Shown: positions 51,416 through 59,484, numbered from the stretch's first letter. The stretch is 64,000 bases of DNA from Pseudoxanthomonas mexicana (GCF_001556105.1 NZ_LSIF01000008.1:1-64000); one strand, 5' to 3'. Numbers and translations are program-made. The notes: generated by a model not told the origin, from the sequence alone.

Positions 51416-51445
51416 CTCACGCGGCCGCGGTGATAGCCGCGTGAG
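51416..51445. promoter_or_regulatory. Perfect inverted repeat upstream of the XRE gene
   Basis: CTCACGCGGC (51416-51425) and GCCGCGTGAG (51436-51445) are exact reverse complements with a 10-bp centre, so the half-sites are two helical turns apart. The position, just upstream of the XRE start on the minus strand, fits an operator bound by a dimer. No terminator-like T-tract follows. Confidence 0.65.
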
Positions 51446-51732
51446 ATCACGTCCACATTGATTAACCCCGCTGAAAATTCCGCAGATCGCGCGACCGGCG
51501 GTCGCTCTGGCACGGTTTTCTGCATGCAGGAAGACGTGTGTAGCGATGATTACCGGGCCGCATCACCGACGTTCGACGGGCGTGAATGGTCGCATCCATT
51601 GCCCTCCCCACGACGCCCACGGATCGCGCCGGGTCAGCCGGACTCAGCAAGCAAGAGCCGCCTGGCGACCGACTTGCAACGTCGACGTCGCTGAATAGAA
51701 TCAGGCCCTGACCATGCATATCGGGGATATGG
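51446..51732. other. Gene-free stretch between XRE regulator and small ORF
   Basis: No frame here has convincing coding character. AT-rich segments (ATTGATTAA near 51468, GAATAGAATCAGG near 51693) could hold promoter elements for the XRE gene (minus strand) and for the small gene at 51733. Together with the palindrome the whole gap from 51385 is 348 bp. Confidence 0.5.
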
Positions 51733-51957
51733 ATGAGCGTGAGGACCCTCACCGAGGACGGTCAATCGATCACCGTCCAGGTGTTGAAGAAAATCGATTT
51801 TTTCGGGGCGTCGTATTGGCAGGGCCGGGCCATGTTCCCGTTCGCCGACGGCCGTGCGCGCGGCGACGTCGTCACCACCACGCGCTACGGCACCCCCGAA
51901 GCGGCAGAACGCGCCGCCATCGCACTCGCCCGCGCCAGCGGCTGGGGCACGCGCTAG
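51733..51957 (+). CDS. Small hypothetical protein
   Basis: A 74-residue protein (SVRTLTEDGQSITVQVLKKIDFFGASYWQGRAMF, GTPEAAERAAIALARASGWGTR), predicted as a short beta-alpha domain with no signal peptide. The start follows GGGGAT. Its TAG stop overlaps the stop codon of the convergent minus-strand frame (CTAG), a rare and precise end-to-end arrangement. Codon use is ordinary. No family recognised. Confidence 0.55.
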   Translation: MSVRTLTEDGQSITVQVLKKIDFFGASYWQGRAMFPFADGRARGDVVTTTRYGTPEAAERAAIALARASGWGTR

Positions 51958-52366
51958 TCCGTCGAGCTGGCCGTGTCGGCGACGTCGACCACGGTGCGCC
52001 AGCCCGCCTTCGAGAACACCTGCTGCACGCCCACGATGCGGTGCTGGCCACCGAAGGCATCGCCGACCCGCGCAGATCGATCAACGCACCCGGCCGCACC
52101 GCCGAGGTGGCGTGCAGTTCAAGTTCCGGCACACCCGCGTCCGACAGTCGAAGACGTTGCCCGCGCACGGTGCCGGCGAACACCGACTGCAAGGCAGTGT
52201 CGTACCCCATCGCCACGTCGAGCATCGCGCCACGCGGTGCCAGCGGCAGCACGCTCTCGCAGCCGCCGTCAGCGGATATCGCGACCAGGCGCAGCACGGT
52301 AGCGGTGCCGTCGCTGGCGTGCGTGGTGTCGAGTGCGATCAGTTGCGAGGTGAGTGGAAACGGCAT
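51954..52366 (-). pseudogene. Frameshifted phage gpD/VgrG-like fragment
   Basis: The N-terminal part in one frame reads PFPLTSQLIALDTTHASDG, APRGAMLDVAMGYDTALQSVFAGTVRGQRLRL, ELELHATSAVRPGALIDLRG; near 52070-52060 the frame must shift by one base to continue as DAFGGQHRIVGVQQVFSKAGWRTVVDVADTASSTD with a TAG stop at 51956-51954. The pattern (early beta domain, then PGALIDLRGxGDxFxGxHxIxGVxQ) resembles the ends of phage late control protein D or VgrG baseplate proteins with the middle deleted. A one-base sequencing error cannot be excluded, but the missing centre suggests a remnant. Confidence 0.45.
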
Positions 52367-52500
52367 GCCGTCGCACGTGATGCGGACGATCGGCAGGGTA
52401 CGGGACGCAGGGCTGGGGATGATCGACCTGGAGGAATGCCGTTCCGTGGGACGACGACAATGCGGTCACGGGAGCACGATGCGAGCGGCCTGCCTTCGGC

Positions 52501-52743
52501 TCAGGCAGGCGTGGCGTGCAGCGCCACGTTCAAACGGTCCACCACCATCGCCCAGTCGGCGTCGTCGAGGCGCTCTTCGCGCAGCAGCTGCGCCTGCGCG
52601 GGCGACCAGAACGGCGCCTCTTCCAGGCGCACGTCATCGGGCAGCGGCGAGTGCGTGGCGATGAACTGCCGGATGCTGTCGTCGTCGTTCGGCAGGCCCA
52701 GCTGCGCGAACAACGCGGAGAACGGATGCACGGACAATTCCAT
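52501..52743 (-). CDS. DUF2789-like small protein
   Basis: An 80-residue protein (VHPFSALFAQLGLPNDDDSIRQFIATHSPLPDDVRLEEAPFWSPAQAQLLREERLDDADWAMVVDRLNVAL) matching the DUF2789 family pattern: SIHxxSALFxQLGLPxD, PLPxxVxLxxAxFWsxAQAxxL and DADWAxVVDxLN. Function of the family is unknown. It sits alone on the minus strand. Confidence 0.75.
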   Translation of the reverse strand: MELSVHPFSALFAQLGLPNDDDSIRQFIATHSPLPDDVRLEEAPFWSPAQAQLLREERLDDADWAMVVDRLNVALHATPA

Positions 52744-52837
52744 GGCGTTGCCTCAGGGGGAAAGCGCCACCTTATCCGCGTGCGCGTTAAGCGGGCGGGT
52801 AGCGCCAAGCCCTGGCAACCCCAAGGTCCGTGCCTCG

Positions 52838-53320
52838 TTACGCGACGCCGCCTGCCGGTGGCGGCGACGGTGGTGCCAGCATCGCCCTGGTCCGCAGGAT
52901 CTTCATGAACTCCGGATTGCCGGTATAGAAATCCAGGATGACCTTCGCGCGCTGCGTGGAGAAGATGCCGGGTATCGGCGCCATGTAGGACTCCCACGAG
53001 GCCTCGTCCAGGCTGCCGCATTGCAGCTGATGCCATGCGAATTCGCGGATGCGGATCGCCTTGATCACGATCCAGGTGAACCGGCGCTCGTCCAGCGGCG
53101 AGAGCTGCACGTCGTCACCGATCAGGTGGGGATCGATGCCATGGGTGATGTAATCGGTGATCAGTCCGAGGTCCGCGGCGAGCAGGCCCTGTCGCGACGT
53201 GGCCAACGCCGCCCTGGTGTTCTGCCTTATCTGGACGCCCACGTACCACAGCGACACCACGACCACGAGCGCGCCCACGATGTCGGTGAGCGTCGAGACT
53301 ACGGTCCAGTTGATGGTCAT
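52838..53320 (-). CDS. Single-span membrane protein, unknown function
   Basis: A 160-residue protein with one N-terminal membrane helix (TLTDIVGALVVVVSLWYVGVQI) and a helical cytoplasmic or periplasmic part containing RQNTRAALATSRQGLLAADLG and FEWLVIKAIRIREFAW-like segments (RFTWIVIKAIRIREFAWHQL). Proteins of this outline, about 160 residues starting with such a helix followed by VQIRxNT, are frequent and uncharacterised in proteobacteria. The ATG at 53320 is chosen; 24 in-frame codons upstream are low complexity. Confidence 0.7.
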   Translation of the reverse strand: MTINWTVVSTLTDIVGALVVVVSLWYVGVQIRQNTRAALATSRQGLLAADLGLITDYITHGIDPHLIGDDVQLSPLDERRFTWIVIKAIRIREFAWHQLQCGSLDEASWESYMAPIPGIFSTQRAKVILDFYTGNPEFMKILRTRAMLAPPSPPPAGGVA

Positions 53321-53410
53321 GAGATGCCTTGTGCAGGAAGGTGGGTGTGGGAGGGACGGTTCGGCGGTGCTGCGTCCATGCCGTGGATGCACCTCGATGA
53401 GCGTTCGGAC

Positions 53411-53432
53411 GGCGGGCGTGAATCCGCCCTAC
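53411..53432. repeat. Single palindrome related to the paired repeats
   Basis: GGCGGGCGTGAATCCGCCCTAC reads as one half-element of the paired palindromic repeats found at 17.7, 55.6, 56.8 and 58.6 kb, here overlapping the first bases after the gene ending at 53429. Shown as GGCGGGCGTGA and ATCCGCCCTAC. Its partner arm is absent. Confidence 0.5.
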
Positions 53433-54688
53433 TTCGCGTCCATCTGCCACGTCGTGCTGCTGCCATCGGCGAGGGCCACGCTGACCACGTGCGTTTGCCA
53501 CGACGTCACGCCGTCCTCCAGCGTCTGTCGGGCGCCCATCACCAGCAGGCGGCCCGGCAGCAGCCAGTAGCTGACGGCGGGACTGTTGGGGGTCTCGCTG
53601 ATGGGCAACTCGGTGGTCCAGAGGGACTTCAACGTCGTGTCCAGGCGCGTCACCGCCAGCCGGCCCTCGTTGTCGATCCGCGTGTTGTGCCAGACCAGCA
53701 CGCCGGCGGGTGGGTCGAGCGGCATCGCGTCGTCGGTCCCGGGCACTTTCACGAAGCGGCCGTTGAGGAAGGTGGGCGCCGGGTCGATGGGCGTGAACGC
53801 GGTGAAGCGGTCGAACGTCTCGTCGAACCGCGTCGTGGGCACGGTGTTCGCGTGCCAGAAGCGCCGCCGCACCTGCGCGCCTTCCTTGAGGATGGAATAC
53901 GGATACCGCAGGTGATCACCGAAGGTGTCGTCCGCGGCGTCGCGTGCTTCCGCATCGGAATACAGGCCGATGCGCTGTCCATCGAGTTCGACCAGCCGTG
54001 CGGGGACGTCGCCGATCGCAATGCGCAACGGCACGATGCGCGGCGTCCCGTTCGACTTGAGTTCCGGCGGAGCGACCGGCACCGGCGTGGGCACGTACGG
54101 CACCGCTTTCAACGCGGGACCGCGGATCACCAGCTGGCGCGCGTCGGCTGTCATCACCACCAGCCCCTGGTCGAAGCCGTAGAACTTCGACTCGCTCGGC
54201 AGCAGCCCTTTCAGTTCCGGATTGCGTTCCTCGATCCCCGCCTCGTTGGCGATGGGCTTGCCGTCGGCGGCACTGACCGCCCACGGCTCGTTGTCCAGCA
54301 CCAGCCACACCACGCCACCGTCCTGCCCGAGCAGCGCACCGTGCGCCGCGGAGCCGATCACGCGCGACGGTCGCGTGCCGCGCGCTTCGTCGTCGCCGAG
54401 CGTGAGCAGGCGCTGCTTCCACAGCGGACGCGCGGTCTCGGTATCCAGCGCCTGCAGGTCGAAGTGGAAGAACGTGTCGTCGCGACTGCCACCGGACCGA
54501 CGGCCCGGCCCGCCCACCGCCACCTGCCGCTGTTCTTCCTGCTTGGTCAGCACCCACAGCCGTGGCTTGCCGGCATCGTCGACCAGCGCCGGCCGTCCGG
54601 CAAGCTGGGGAGGCTCGAAATGGCTGGGGGTGCACGCGGCGAGCATCAACAGGCCGATCGCCGGGATGATCCTTCGATACCGCGTCAT
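53429..54688 (-). CDS. PA2928-like lipoprotein
   Basis: A 419-residue protein with a lipoprotein signal (AIGLLMLAAC). The architecture is beta-rich, with repeats reminiscent of a propeller (RLWVLTKQEEQRQVAV, GALLGQDGGVVWLVLDNEPWAVSAADGKPIANE, VLVWHNTRIDNEGRLAVTRLDTTLKSLW). I recall this as the PA_2928 family of Pseudomonas and Xanthomonadaceae, of unknown function. The segment FHFDLQALDTETARPLWKQRLLTLG fits an outer-membrane-facing sensor or scaffold. The ATG at 54688 gives the signal peptide at the N-terminus; one at 54700 is also possible. Confidence 0.65.
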   Translation of the reverse strand: MTRYRRIIPAIGLLMLAACTPSHFEPPQLAGRPALVDDAGKPRLWVLTKQEEQRQVAVGGPGRRSGGSRDDTFFHFDLQALDTETARPLWKQRLLTLGDDEARGTRPSRVIGSAAHGALLGQDGGVVWLVLDNEPWAVSAADGKPIANEAGIEERNPELKGLLPSESKFYGFDQGLVVMTADARQLVIRGPALKAVPYVPTPVPVAPPELKSNGTPRIVPLRIAIGDVPARLVELDGQRIGLYSDAEARDAADDTFGDHLRYPYSILKEGAQVRRRFWHANTVPTTRFDETFDRFTAFTPIDPAPTFLNGRFVKVPGTDDAMPLDPPAGVLVWHNTRIDNEGRLAVTRLDTTLKSLWTTELPISETPNSPAVSYWLLPGRLLVMGARQTLEDGVTSWQTHVVSVALADGSSTTWQMDAK

Positions 54689-54971
54689 CGCACCGACCAT
54701 GCCGCACATCCCTCGGTCCCGGCCTGCGCGGCCCCCACCGTGTCCAACGCGGTCGGCACGCTGACGGGGACAGGACCGGCGCACAGGCGAGGCGCGCGAC
54801 CCGATTCGCTGCAGATCCGGCGGCGCGTGTGCACACCGCCCGATCTCGCACCCGGCTCCAGCGGATTCGTCGGCGATCACCGCGATTCGTCGGCCGGGCA
54901 CCATGCCTCGCCGTGCGCCCGCCAATACTGGAGCTCGCCCGGACGGTCCTGCTCCGGCGCCAGGGAACCCC

Positions 54972-55637
54972 ATGTCGCCCGACCATCTCGCAAACCTCGC
55001 CGTCCACGTCGGTGCCGGCACCCTTGCCCTTGCGGTGGGCTTCGCGCTGCTCGCCATGCGCAAGGGGACGCTGACGCACCGCCGCTGGGGCAAGGTGTTC
55101 TGCGTCTTCGCGCTGGTGGTTTCGCTGTCGGCCGCCATCGGCACCGTCTTCTTCCGCTTCATCCCGGTGTTCGCGGTCCTCACGGTACTGGTGCCCTACC
55201 AGCTCGTCAGCGGGTGGCGCTCCATCTACACGCGCGACCGAGGGCCGTCGTGTTTCGACGTGCTGTGGACACTGGCCGCGCTCGCCTTGGCGCTGGCGCT
55301 CACGCCGGCCTTGCTCTCGCCCTCGAATGACGCCGGCATCGTCGCGTACGCGTCGCTCGGCGCGCTCTTCACCCTGCTGGCCTACGACACGGTGCGCTGG
55401 TGCTTTCCGCGTCGCTGGTTCGCCTCGCTCTGGCGCTACGACCACGTCTACAAGCTGGTCGCCTCGCTGTTCGGCCTGTTGTCTGCCTTCGTCGGCAACG
55501 TCGTCCGCGTGGGGCAGCCGTGGTCACAGATCGCGCCCTCCGCCATCGGCCTGCTGGTGATCCTGTGCTTCTTCGTGCAGTTGCGCCGACGCGGTACCGG
55601 ATCAGCCGCCATCGCACCGACCCGCGCCGTCCCGTAG
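54972..55637 (+). CDS. Multi-span membrane protein (DUF2306-like outline)
   Basis: A 221-residue protein with about seven hydrophobic helices (LAVHVGAGTLALAVGFALLAM; VFCVFALVVSLSAAIGTVFF; VLTVLVPYQLVSGW; VLWTLAALALALALTPALL; AYASLGALFTLLAYDTVRW; KLVASLFGLLSAFVGNVV; AIGLLVILCFFVQL). The start LAVHVGAGTLALAVGFALL with KGTLTHRRWGKVFC resembles DUF2306 and related small membrane families that often bind haem or sense redox; assignment is tentative. The ATG at 54972 follows GGGAACCCC. Confidence 0.65.
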   Translation: MSPDHLANLAVHVGAGTLALAVGFALLAMRKGTLTHRRWGKVFCVFALVVSLSAAIGTVFFRFIPVFAVLTVLVPYQLVSGWRSIYTRDRGPSCFDVLWTLAALALALALTPALLSPSNDAGIVAYASLGALFTLLAYDTVRWCFPRRWFASLWRYDHVYKLVASLFGLLSAFVGNVVRVGQPWSQIAPSAIGLLVILCFFVQLRRRGTGSAAIAPTRAVP

Positions 55638-55705
55638 GGCGGGCCTTGGCCCGCCGGCCGTGATTCGTGATGGCGAAAGATGGCGGGCTTGAGCCCGCCC
55701 TACGC
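55634..55705. repeat. Paired palindromic repeat, copy 2 (REPIN-like)
   Basis: GTAGGGCGGGCC...TTGGCCCGCC on the left and GGCGGGCTTGAGCCCGCCCTACGCG (GGCGGGCTTGA, GCCCGCCCTACG) on the right flank ~30 bp. Outer ends are inverted GTAGGG / CCCTACG. It lies between two convergent genes, overlapping the last codons of the membrane-protein gene ending at 55637. Confidence 0.85.
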
Positions 55706-55708
55706 GTA

Positions 55709-56104
55709 TCAAACGCGTCGTGGCGCGAACCAGCAGCGGACCGACGGCAGGAACAGCATGACGGCGATCGCGACGCACAGCAGACACGCCAAGACCGCCG
55801 GCACGTTGTCGTCTAGGATGAACCGGCTGGCCATGAACCACAGCAGGAGCAGGACGAGAAGAGTGGTGATCACCACCCACCATCGCACCCAGTTCACGCC
55901 TCGCCACAGGCAGATGCCGACGCACAGCGAATACACGCCGATCGCGATGGCCACGATGAACTCTGTCCTGCCCGGCCGGCCGACCAGCAACCACGAGGTG
56001 GTTTCAAGCAGGTAGTACCACGCGTAGCAGAGCAGCAACACCCACAACCCCAGCGGCCGTGCGCCGGGAGATCCCCCGAGACCAGGCGAATCGGCATCGA
56101 TCAC
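55709..56104 (-). CDS. Three-span small membrane protein
   Basis: A 131-residue protein with three to four hydrophobic helices (LGLWVLLLCYAWYYLLETTSWL; FIVAIAIGVYSLCVGICLW; WWVVITTLLVLLLLWFMASRF; VLACLLCVAIAVMLFLPSV). The GTG at 56104 overlaps the TGA of the upstream gene (GTGA). However, in the same frame the sequence SENPYRSP lies just before it, a typical N-terminal motif of many small membrane proteins, so the natural start may be earlier, inside the upstream gene, at a non-AUG codon or after an undetected frameshift. Family unknown. Confidence 0.7.
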   Translation of the reverse strand: MIDADSPGLGGSPGARPLGLWVLLLCYAWYYLLETTSWLLVGRPGRTEFIVAIAIGVYSLCVGICLWRGVNWVRWWVVITTLLVLLLLWFMASRFILDDNVPAVLACLLCVAIAVMLFLPSVRCWFAPRRV

Positions 56105-56817
56105 GCCCAGCGGACTCCGGTACGGGTTCTCGGACGCGCTCGTGGCGTGTCGCGGCCCGTTGATTTCATCGCCAGTGCTTCGGTCAGCAGGGATTCGTAG
56201 AGCTGCAGGCGGATGCGCATCAATGTCGCCATGGTGATGATCAACCACAGCAAGATCAGGAAGATCGCACCCAGCAGTTGCCATGCCGGCATTTCAAGAA
56301 TGTCGCCGACATTCCGTAGGAAGAGATAGGCCGCTGCCAACGCCGGCAAGATTCCCAATCGATCCAAGCCACCTGCGAGCAGGCCGATCTTAGCGAGCAA
56401 TTGGCGCTGGGTCAGGGCGACCATTCTTTTGCATTCGATCAATGCGCTCTCTTGCTGTTGGCAAAGCCACGCAAGGATTGCCTCGAACTCCGGACGATCA
56501 TGATCCAGTTGTTCCACCAAACCCTTTCGCCAGTGCCAGATTGTCAGAAACAGCACCCAGCAATTCCTGACGAACGCAGGCAGCCATGCGAGAAGCATGA
56601 CGGCAAACCCAATCTGCACCATCGTCAGCATCCATGGCGCTGCCGGGATGATTTTCGCCAGAACTATCGGCATAAGTACTACAACGCACGCTACGACACC
56701 GACCACGTTGGCGACACGGAACAGCGGTGGCGAATTGAGAATGCCGTTCGGTCCATCCGGCATCTCGCGCAAGCGTCGATCCATTTCGGTGAAGCTCAGT
56801 GTGTTGTTCGACAACAT
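56101..56817 (-). CDS. Membrane protein, unknown function
   Basis: A 238-residue protein with two to four hydrophobic helices (VANVVGVVACVVVLMPIVLAKI; MLTMVQIGFAVMLLAWLPAFV; LPALAAAYLFLRNVGDIL; LLGAIFLILLWLIITMATLM) and a long central helical soluble part (WRKGLVEQLDHDRPEFEAILAWLCQQQESALIE). Base composition is visibly less GC-rich than the neighbours. The ATG at 56817 follows the left edge of a palindromic repeat. The C-terminal end is basic and Arg-rich and overlaps the next gene, leaving the true end a little uncertain. Confidence 0.7.
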   Translation of the reverse strand: MLSNNTLSFTEMDRRLREMPDGPNGILNSPPLFRVANVVGVVACVVVLMPIVLAKIIPAAPWMLTMVQIGFAVMLLAWLPAFVRNCWVLFLTIWHWRKGLVEQLDHDRPEFEAILAWLCQQQESALIECKRMVALTQRQLLAKIGLLAGGLDRLGILPALAAAYLFLRNVGDILEMPAWQLLGAIFLILLWLIITMATLMRIRLQLYESLLTEALAMKSTGRDTPRARPRTRTGVRWA

Positions 56818-56838
56818 GCGTGACTCCTTGTCCGTCCC

Positions 56839-56911
56839 GTAGGGTGGGCCCTGGCCCACCTTCCGACCTCCGCGATGATCGACGGGGCGGCGGGCCAAGG
56901 CCCGCCCTGCG
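56839..56911. repeat. Paired palindromic repeat, copy 3 (REPIN-like)
   Basis: GTAGGGTGGGCC...CTGGCCCACC on the left and GGCGGGCCAAGGCCCGCCCTGCGA (GGCGGGCCAAGG, CCCGCCCTGCGA) on the right flank ~28 bp. The two arms belong to different sub-types: a GTGGGCC palindrome and a GGCGGGCC palindrome, with the outer GTAGGG and CCCTGCG inverted. It lies upstream of the minus-strand gene at 56817. Confidence 0.85.
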
Positions 56912-57033
56912 ATCCCTTCTTCGATCGACAGCGCCTGCGATGAAGCGCGCCCCTTCCCCATGCACGGGACTATGCCACGCGCATAGGCGACACGTCAGTC
57001 GCGGGCCCGCCGTTGCCTGCTCGGTGGAGATCG

Positions 57034-57062
57034 CGGCGGCGGGCGTGAGCGCACCCTACGCG
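57034..57062. repeat. Single palindrome related to the paired repeats
   Basis: CGGCGGGCGTGAGCGCACCCTACGCG (CGGCGGGCGTG, AGCGCACCCTACGCG) resembles one half-element with an imperfect arm. It lies 60 bp before the M28 peptidase start. Confidence 0.45.
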
Positions 57063-57124
57063 CCACGTCCTTTGGTGGTAGCGTGGCAGCCGCACCGCTG
57101 CGGTCCGTCATCCGGAGGGATGCC

Positions 57125-58567
57125 ATGATGAAAGGGTTCATGCCAGGTCCGATGACGCTGCTGTTCTTCGTGCTGACCGGCGTGCTGCTGGTGCGGTCGG
57201 ACACGATGCCGACCGTGCAGGTATCCAGCGTGCGCGCGCCCGCCGCGTTCCATGTGGTGCGGTCGCATGCGCCGCCCGTCGGAGGCGTCGCCACCCCCTC
57301 CACGCACCGCATCCCAACCGGCGGAACGACCGCCGCAGCAACGGCGACTCCGCCAACCGATCCGTTCGCACCGGTCTACATCGTGACCTCGCAGGCCACG
57401 CACCAGGGTATCCGCGGTCTCGCGCGCGAGGTGGTGGTGCGCCACGACAGCGCCGGCATGCCGCTGGTGATCGCCGAATCGCGGACCGATCGACTTGGCA
57501 AGATCAGCGACTACGTGCACGTCAACGAGCGTCGCTGCGGCGGCTACTTCGCTTTCCCCACGCGCGCGGAGGCCGAGGCCTTCGTGCAGGCGGACCGCGC
57601 GAAGCAGGCGATGGCGAAAACGATGCTCGCGGGCTATACGCTCGACAACCAGGCCACCATCAACCGCTGGCTGCCGCAGGTGCAGGAACGCAACCTCTAC
57701 GACACCATCAACCACCTCTCCGGCTACCGCAACCGCTACTTCGCCAGCAGCCATGGCAAGACCTCGGCCGAGTGGATCCGCACGCACTGGCAGTCGCTAG
57801 CGGCCGGGCGCGACGACGTCACCACCGAGCTGTTCACCGCCTGCGGCAACTGCTCCACGCAACCCTCGGTGATCCTGACCATCCAGGGTTGGGACCTGCC
57901 GAACGAGGCGGTGGTGCTGGGCGCGCACCTGGATTCGATCAACGGCAACACGCCCAATGATCCCAACCAGCACGCGCCAGGTGCCGACGACGATGCCTCG
58001 GGCATCGCCACGCTCACCGAAACGCTGCGCATCGCGCTGGCCGACGGCTGGCAGCCGCGGCGCACGGTGAAGTTCATGGGCTATGCCGCCGAGGAAGTCG
58101 GCCTGCGCGGCTCCAACGCCATCGCGCAGTCGTTCCGCGCCAGCGGCGTCAACGTGGTCAGCGTGCTGCAGGTGGACATGACCAACTACAAGGCGGGCGC
58201 GACCAGCGACATGAAGCTGATCAGCGACTACTCCAACACCGAGCTGAAGAACTTCTTCGTCATCCTGTTCGACACCTACCTGGCACCGATGGGGCTGACG
58301 CGCAGCAACTCCGCATGCGGGTACGCCTGCTCGGACCACGCGTCGTGGACCAACGCCGGCTATCCCGCGGCGATGATGTTCGAAGGCGGCAGCCCGAACG
58401 GCAGCTTCCCCTACATCCACACGTCCTACGACACGCTGGCGACGATGGGCGAATCCGCGCAGCACAGCGTCAAGTTCACCCAGTTCGCGCTGGCCTACCT
58501 GGGCGAGACGGCGAAGACGCGCGGCAAGGTCACCGGCGGACCGGCGCAGGTGCTGATGAGGGAGTGA
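57125..58567 (+). CDS. Secreted M28-family zinc aminopeptidase
   Basis: A 480-residue exported peptidase. A hydrophobic leader (MTLLFFVLTGVLLV) is followed by a Pro/Thr/Ala-rich propeptide-like stretch and a linker. Co-catalytic zinc ligands of the M28 family are visible: H in LGAHLDSING, D in GADDDASGIATL, E-E in GYAAEEVGLRG, D in VLQVDMTNYK, and a final H in FPYIHTSYDTLA. Disulfide-type Cys in SACGYACSDH. It resembles Vibrio-type leucyl aminopeptidases. The start at 57125 (ATGATG) follows GGAGGGATGCC, giving the leader at the N-terminus. Confidence 0.93.
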   Translation: MMKGFMPGPMTLLFFVLTGVLLVRSDTMPTVQVSSVRAPAAFHVVRSHAPPVGGVATPSTHRIPTGGTTAAATATPPTDPFAPVYIVTSQATHQGIRGLAREVVVRHDSAGMPLVIAESRTDRLGKISDYVHVNERRCGGYFAFPTRAEAEAFVQADRAKQAMAKTMLAGYTLDNQATINRWLPQVQERNLYDTINHLSGYRNRYFASSHGKTSAEWIRTHWQSLAAGRDDVTTELFTACGNCSTQPSVILTIQGWDLPNEAVVLGAHLDSINGNTPNDPNQHAPGADDDASGIATLTETLRIALADGWQPRRTVKFMGYAAEEVGLRGSNAIAQSFRASGVNVVSVLQVDMTNYKAGATSDMKLISDYSNTELKNFFVILFDTYLAPMGLTRSNSACGYACSDHASWTNAGYPAAMMFEGGSPNGSFPYIHTSYDTLATMGESAQHSVKFTQFALAYLGETAKTRGKVTGGPAQVLMRE

Positions 58568-58570
58568 GCG

Positions 58571-58641
58571 CAGGGTGGGCCCTGACCCACCGTGCGGGAT
58601 GGCCGATGGTGTGCGATGACGGGCTTGAGCCCGCCCTGCGA
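58571..58641. repeat. Paired palindromic repeat, copy 4 (REPIN-like)
   Basis: CAGGGTGGGCC...CTGACCCACC on the left and CGGGCTTGAGCCCGCCCTGCGA (CGGGCTTGAG, CCCGCCCTGCGA) on the right flank about 30 bp, between the M28 peptidase stop and the PNPOx-type gene. Confidence 0.8.
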
Positions 58642-58656
58642 GATCTGGAGACCGGG

Positions 58657-59238
58657 ATGAGACACGCATTCGCGAACATCGCTTTCACCCCTGCGGTCCG
58701 CGACGCGCAGGCACGCGATGGCAGTCGTGCCCAGTACGCCCGCGCCTTCGAATCCGGCGACGACGTGCGCAACGCGGAACTCGGCCACGACGAGGCCGCC
58801 TTCATCCACGCGCAGCGCAGCTTCTACATGGCGACGGTGTCGGAAACGGGCTGGCCGTACGTGCAGCATCGCGGCGGCGAGCCCGGCTTCCTGCGTGTGA
58901 TCGATGCGAAGACACTGTCGTTCGCGGACCTGCCCGGCAACCGCCAATTCATCAGCGTGGGCAACCTGGCCAACGACGACCGCGTGGCGATGATCCTGAT
59001 GGACTACGCGCACCGGCAGCGGCTGAAGCTGCTGGGCCGGTTGAGCGTGGAGGAGCAGCCGGGCGCAACGCGCACCGAGCGCACGATGACGATCCACGTC
59101 GAAGCCTTCGACTGGAACTGCCCGAAGTACATCCCGGTGCGCTTCGAAGTGGAGGACGTGCAGCGCGTGCTGGATGAGCGCGATGCGCGCATCAAGGAGT
59201 TGGAAGCGCAGGTGGCGGCGTTGCGCCGGACACAGTAG
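58657..59238 (+). CDS. Pyridoxamine 5'-phosphate oxidase family protein
   Basis: A 193-residue split-barrel flavoprotein-type protein. Visible: FYMATVSETGWPYVQHRGGEPGFLRVID (the PNPOx FMN-binding strand), RQFISVGNLANDDRVAMILMDYAHRQRLKLLGRL, and FDWNCPKYIPVRFE near the end, the latter typical of the branch of FMN-binding proteins annotated as general stress or pyridoxamine-oxidase-like. The C-terminal 30 residues are helical. The reaction is not known. Confidence 0.85.
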   Translation: MRHAFANIAFTPAVRDAQARDGSRAQYARAFESGDDVRNAELGHDEAAFIHAQRSFYMATVSETGWPYVQHRGGEPGFLRVIDAKTLSFADLPGNRQFISVGNLANDDRVAMILMDYAHRQRLKLLGRLSVEEQPGATRTERTMTIHVEAFDWNCPKYIPVRFEVEDVQRVLDERDARIKELEAQVAALRRTQ

Positions 59239-59251
59239 TCGCGCAACCGGA

Positions 59252-59482
59252 CTACGACGGCTTCGACAACGCGCGAAGGCTGGTGATTACGAAGCCGGCG
59301 CCGAACACGATCATGGCGCCGACGATGAACATGGCGAGGCCACCGGTGTAAGAAACCCCCTTTATTTCGACGACCCAGTTGCCCGCGCGATAGCACTGCT
59401 CGGCGATATACAGGCCTCGCAGCAGAACCACGCTGGCAACAACCACAATGAGGGTATGACGGGAACGGTCGACGCGCTTCAT
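59252..59482 (-). CDS. Small two-helix membrane protein in the effector unit
   Basis: A 76-residue protein with two membrane helices (LIVVVASVVLLRGLYIAEQCY; LAMFIVGAMIVFGAGFVITSL). It begins two bases after the stop of the muramidase-type gene and so is almost certainly part of the same operon. Its role is unknown; a second immunity or accessory membrane factor is a reasonable guess. The start at 59482 (MKRVD) is used; an ATG at 59500 lies inside the preceding coding region and would overlap it. Confidence 0.75.
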   Translation of the reverse strand: MKRVDRSRHTLIVVVASVVLLRGLYIAEQCYRAGNWVVEIKGVSYTGGLAMFIVGAMIVFGAGFVITSLRALSKPS

Positions 59483-59484
59483 GC

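Noticed and set aside
51954..52366. Complete T6SS VgrG gene
   Set aside because: Far too short, needs a frameshift and has no neighbouring T6SS genes.
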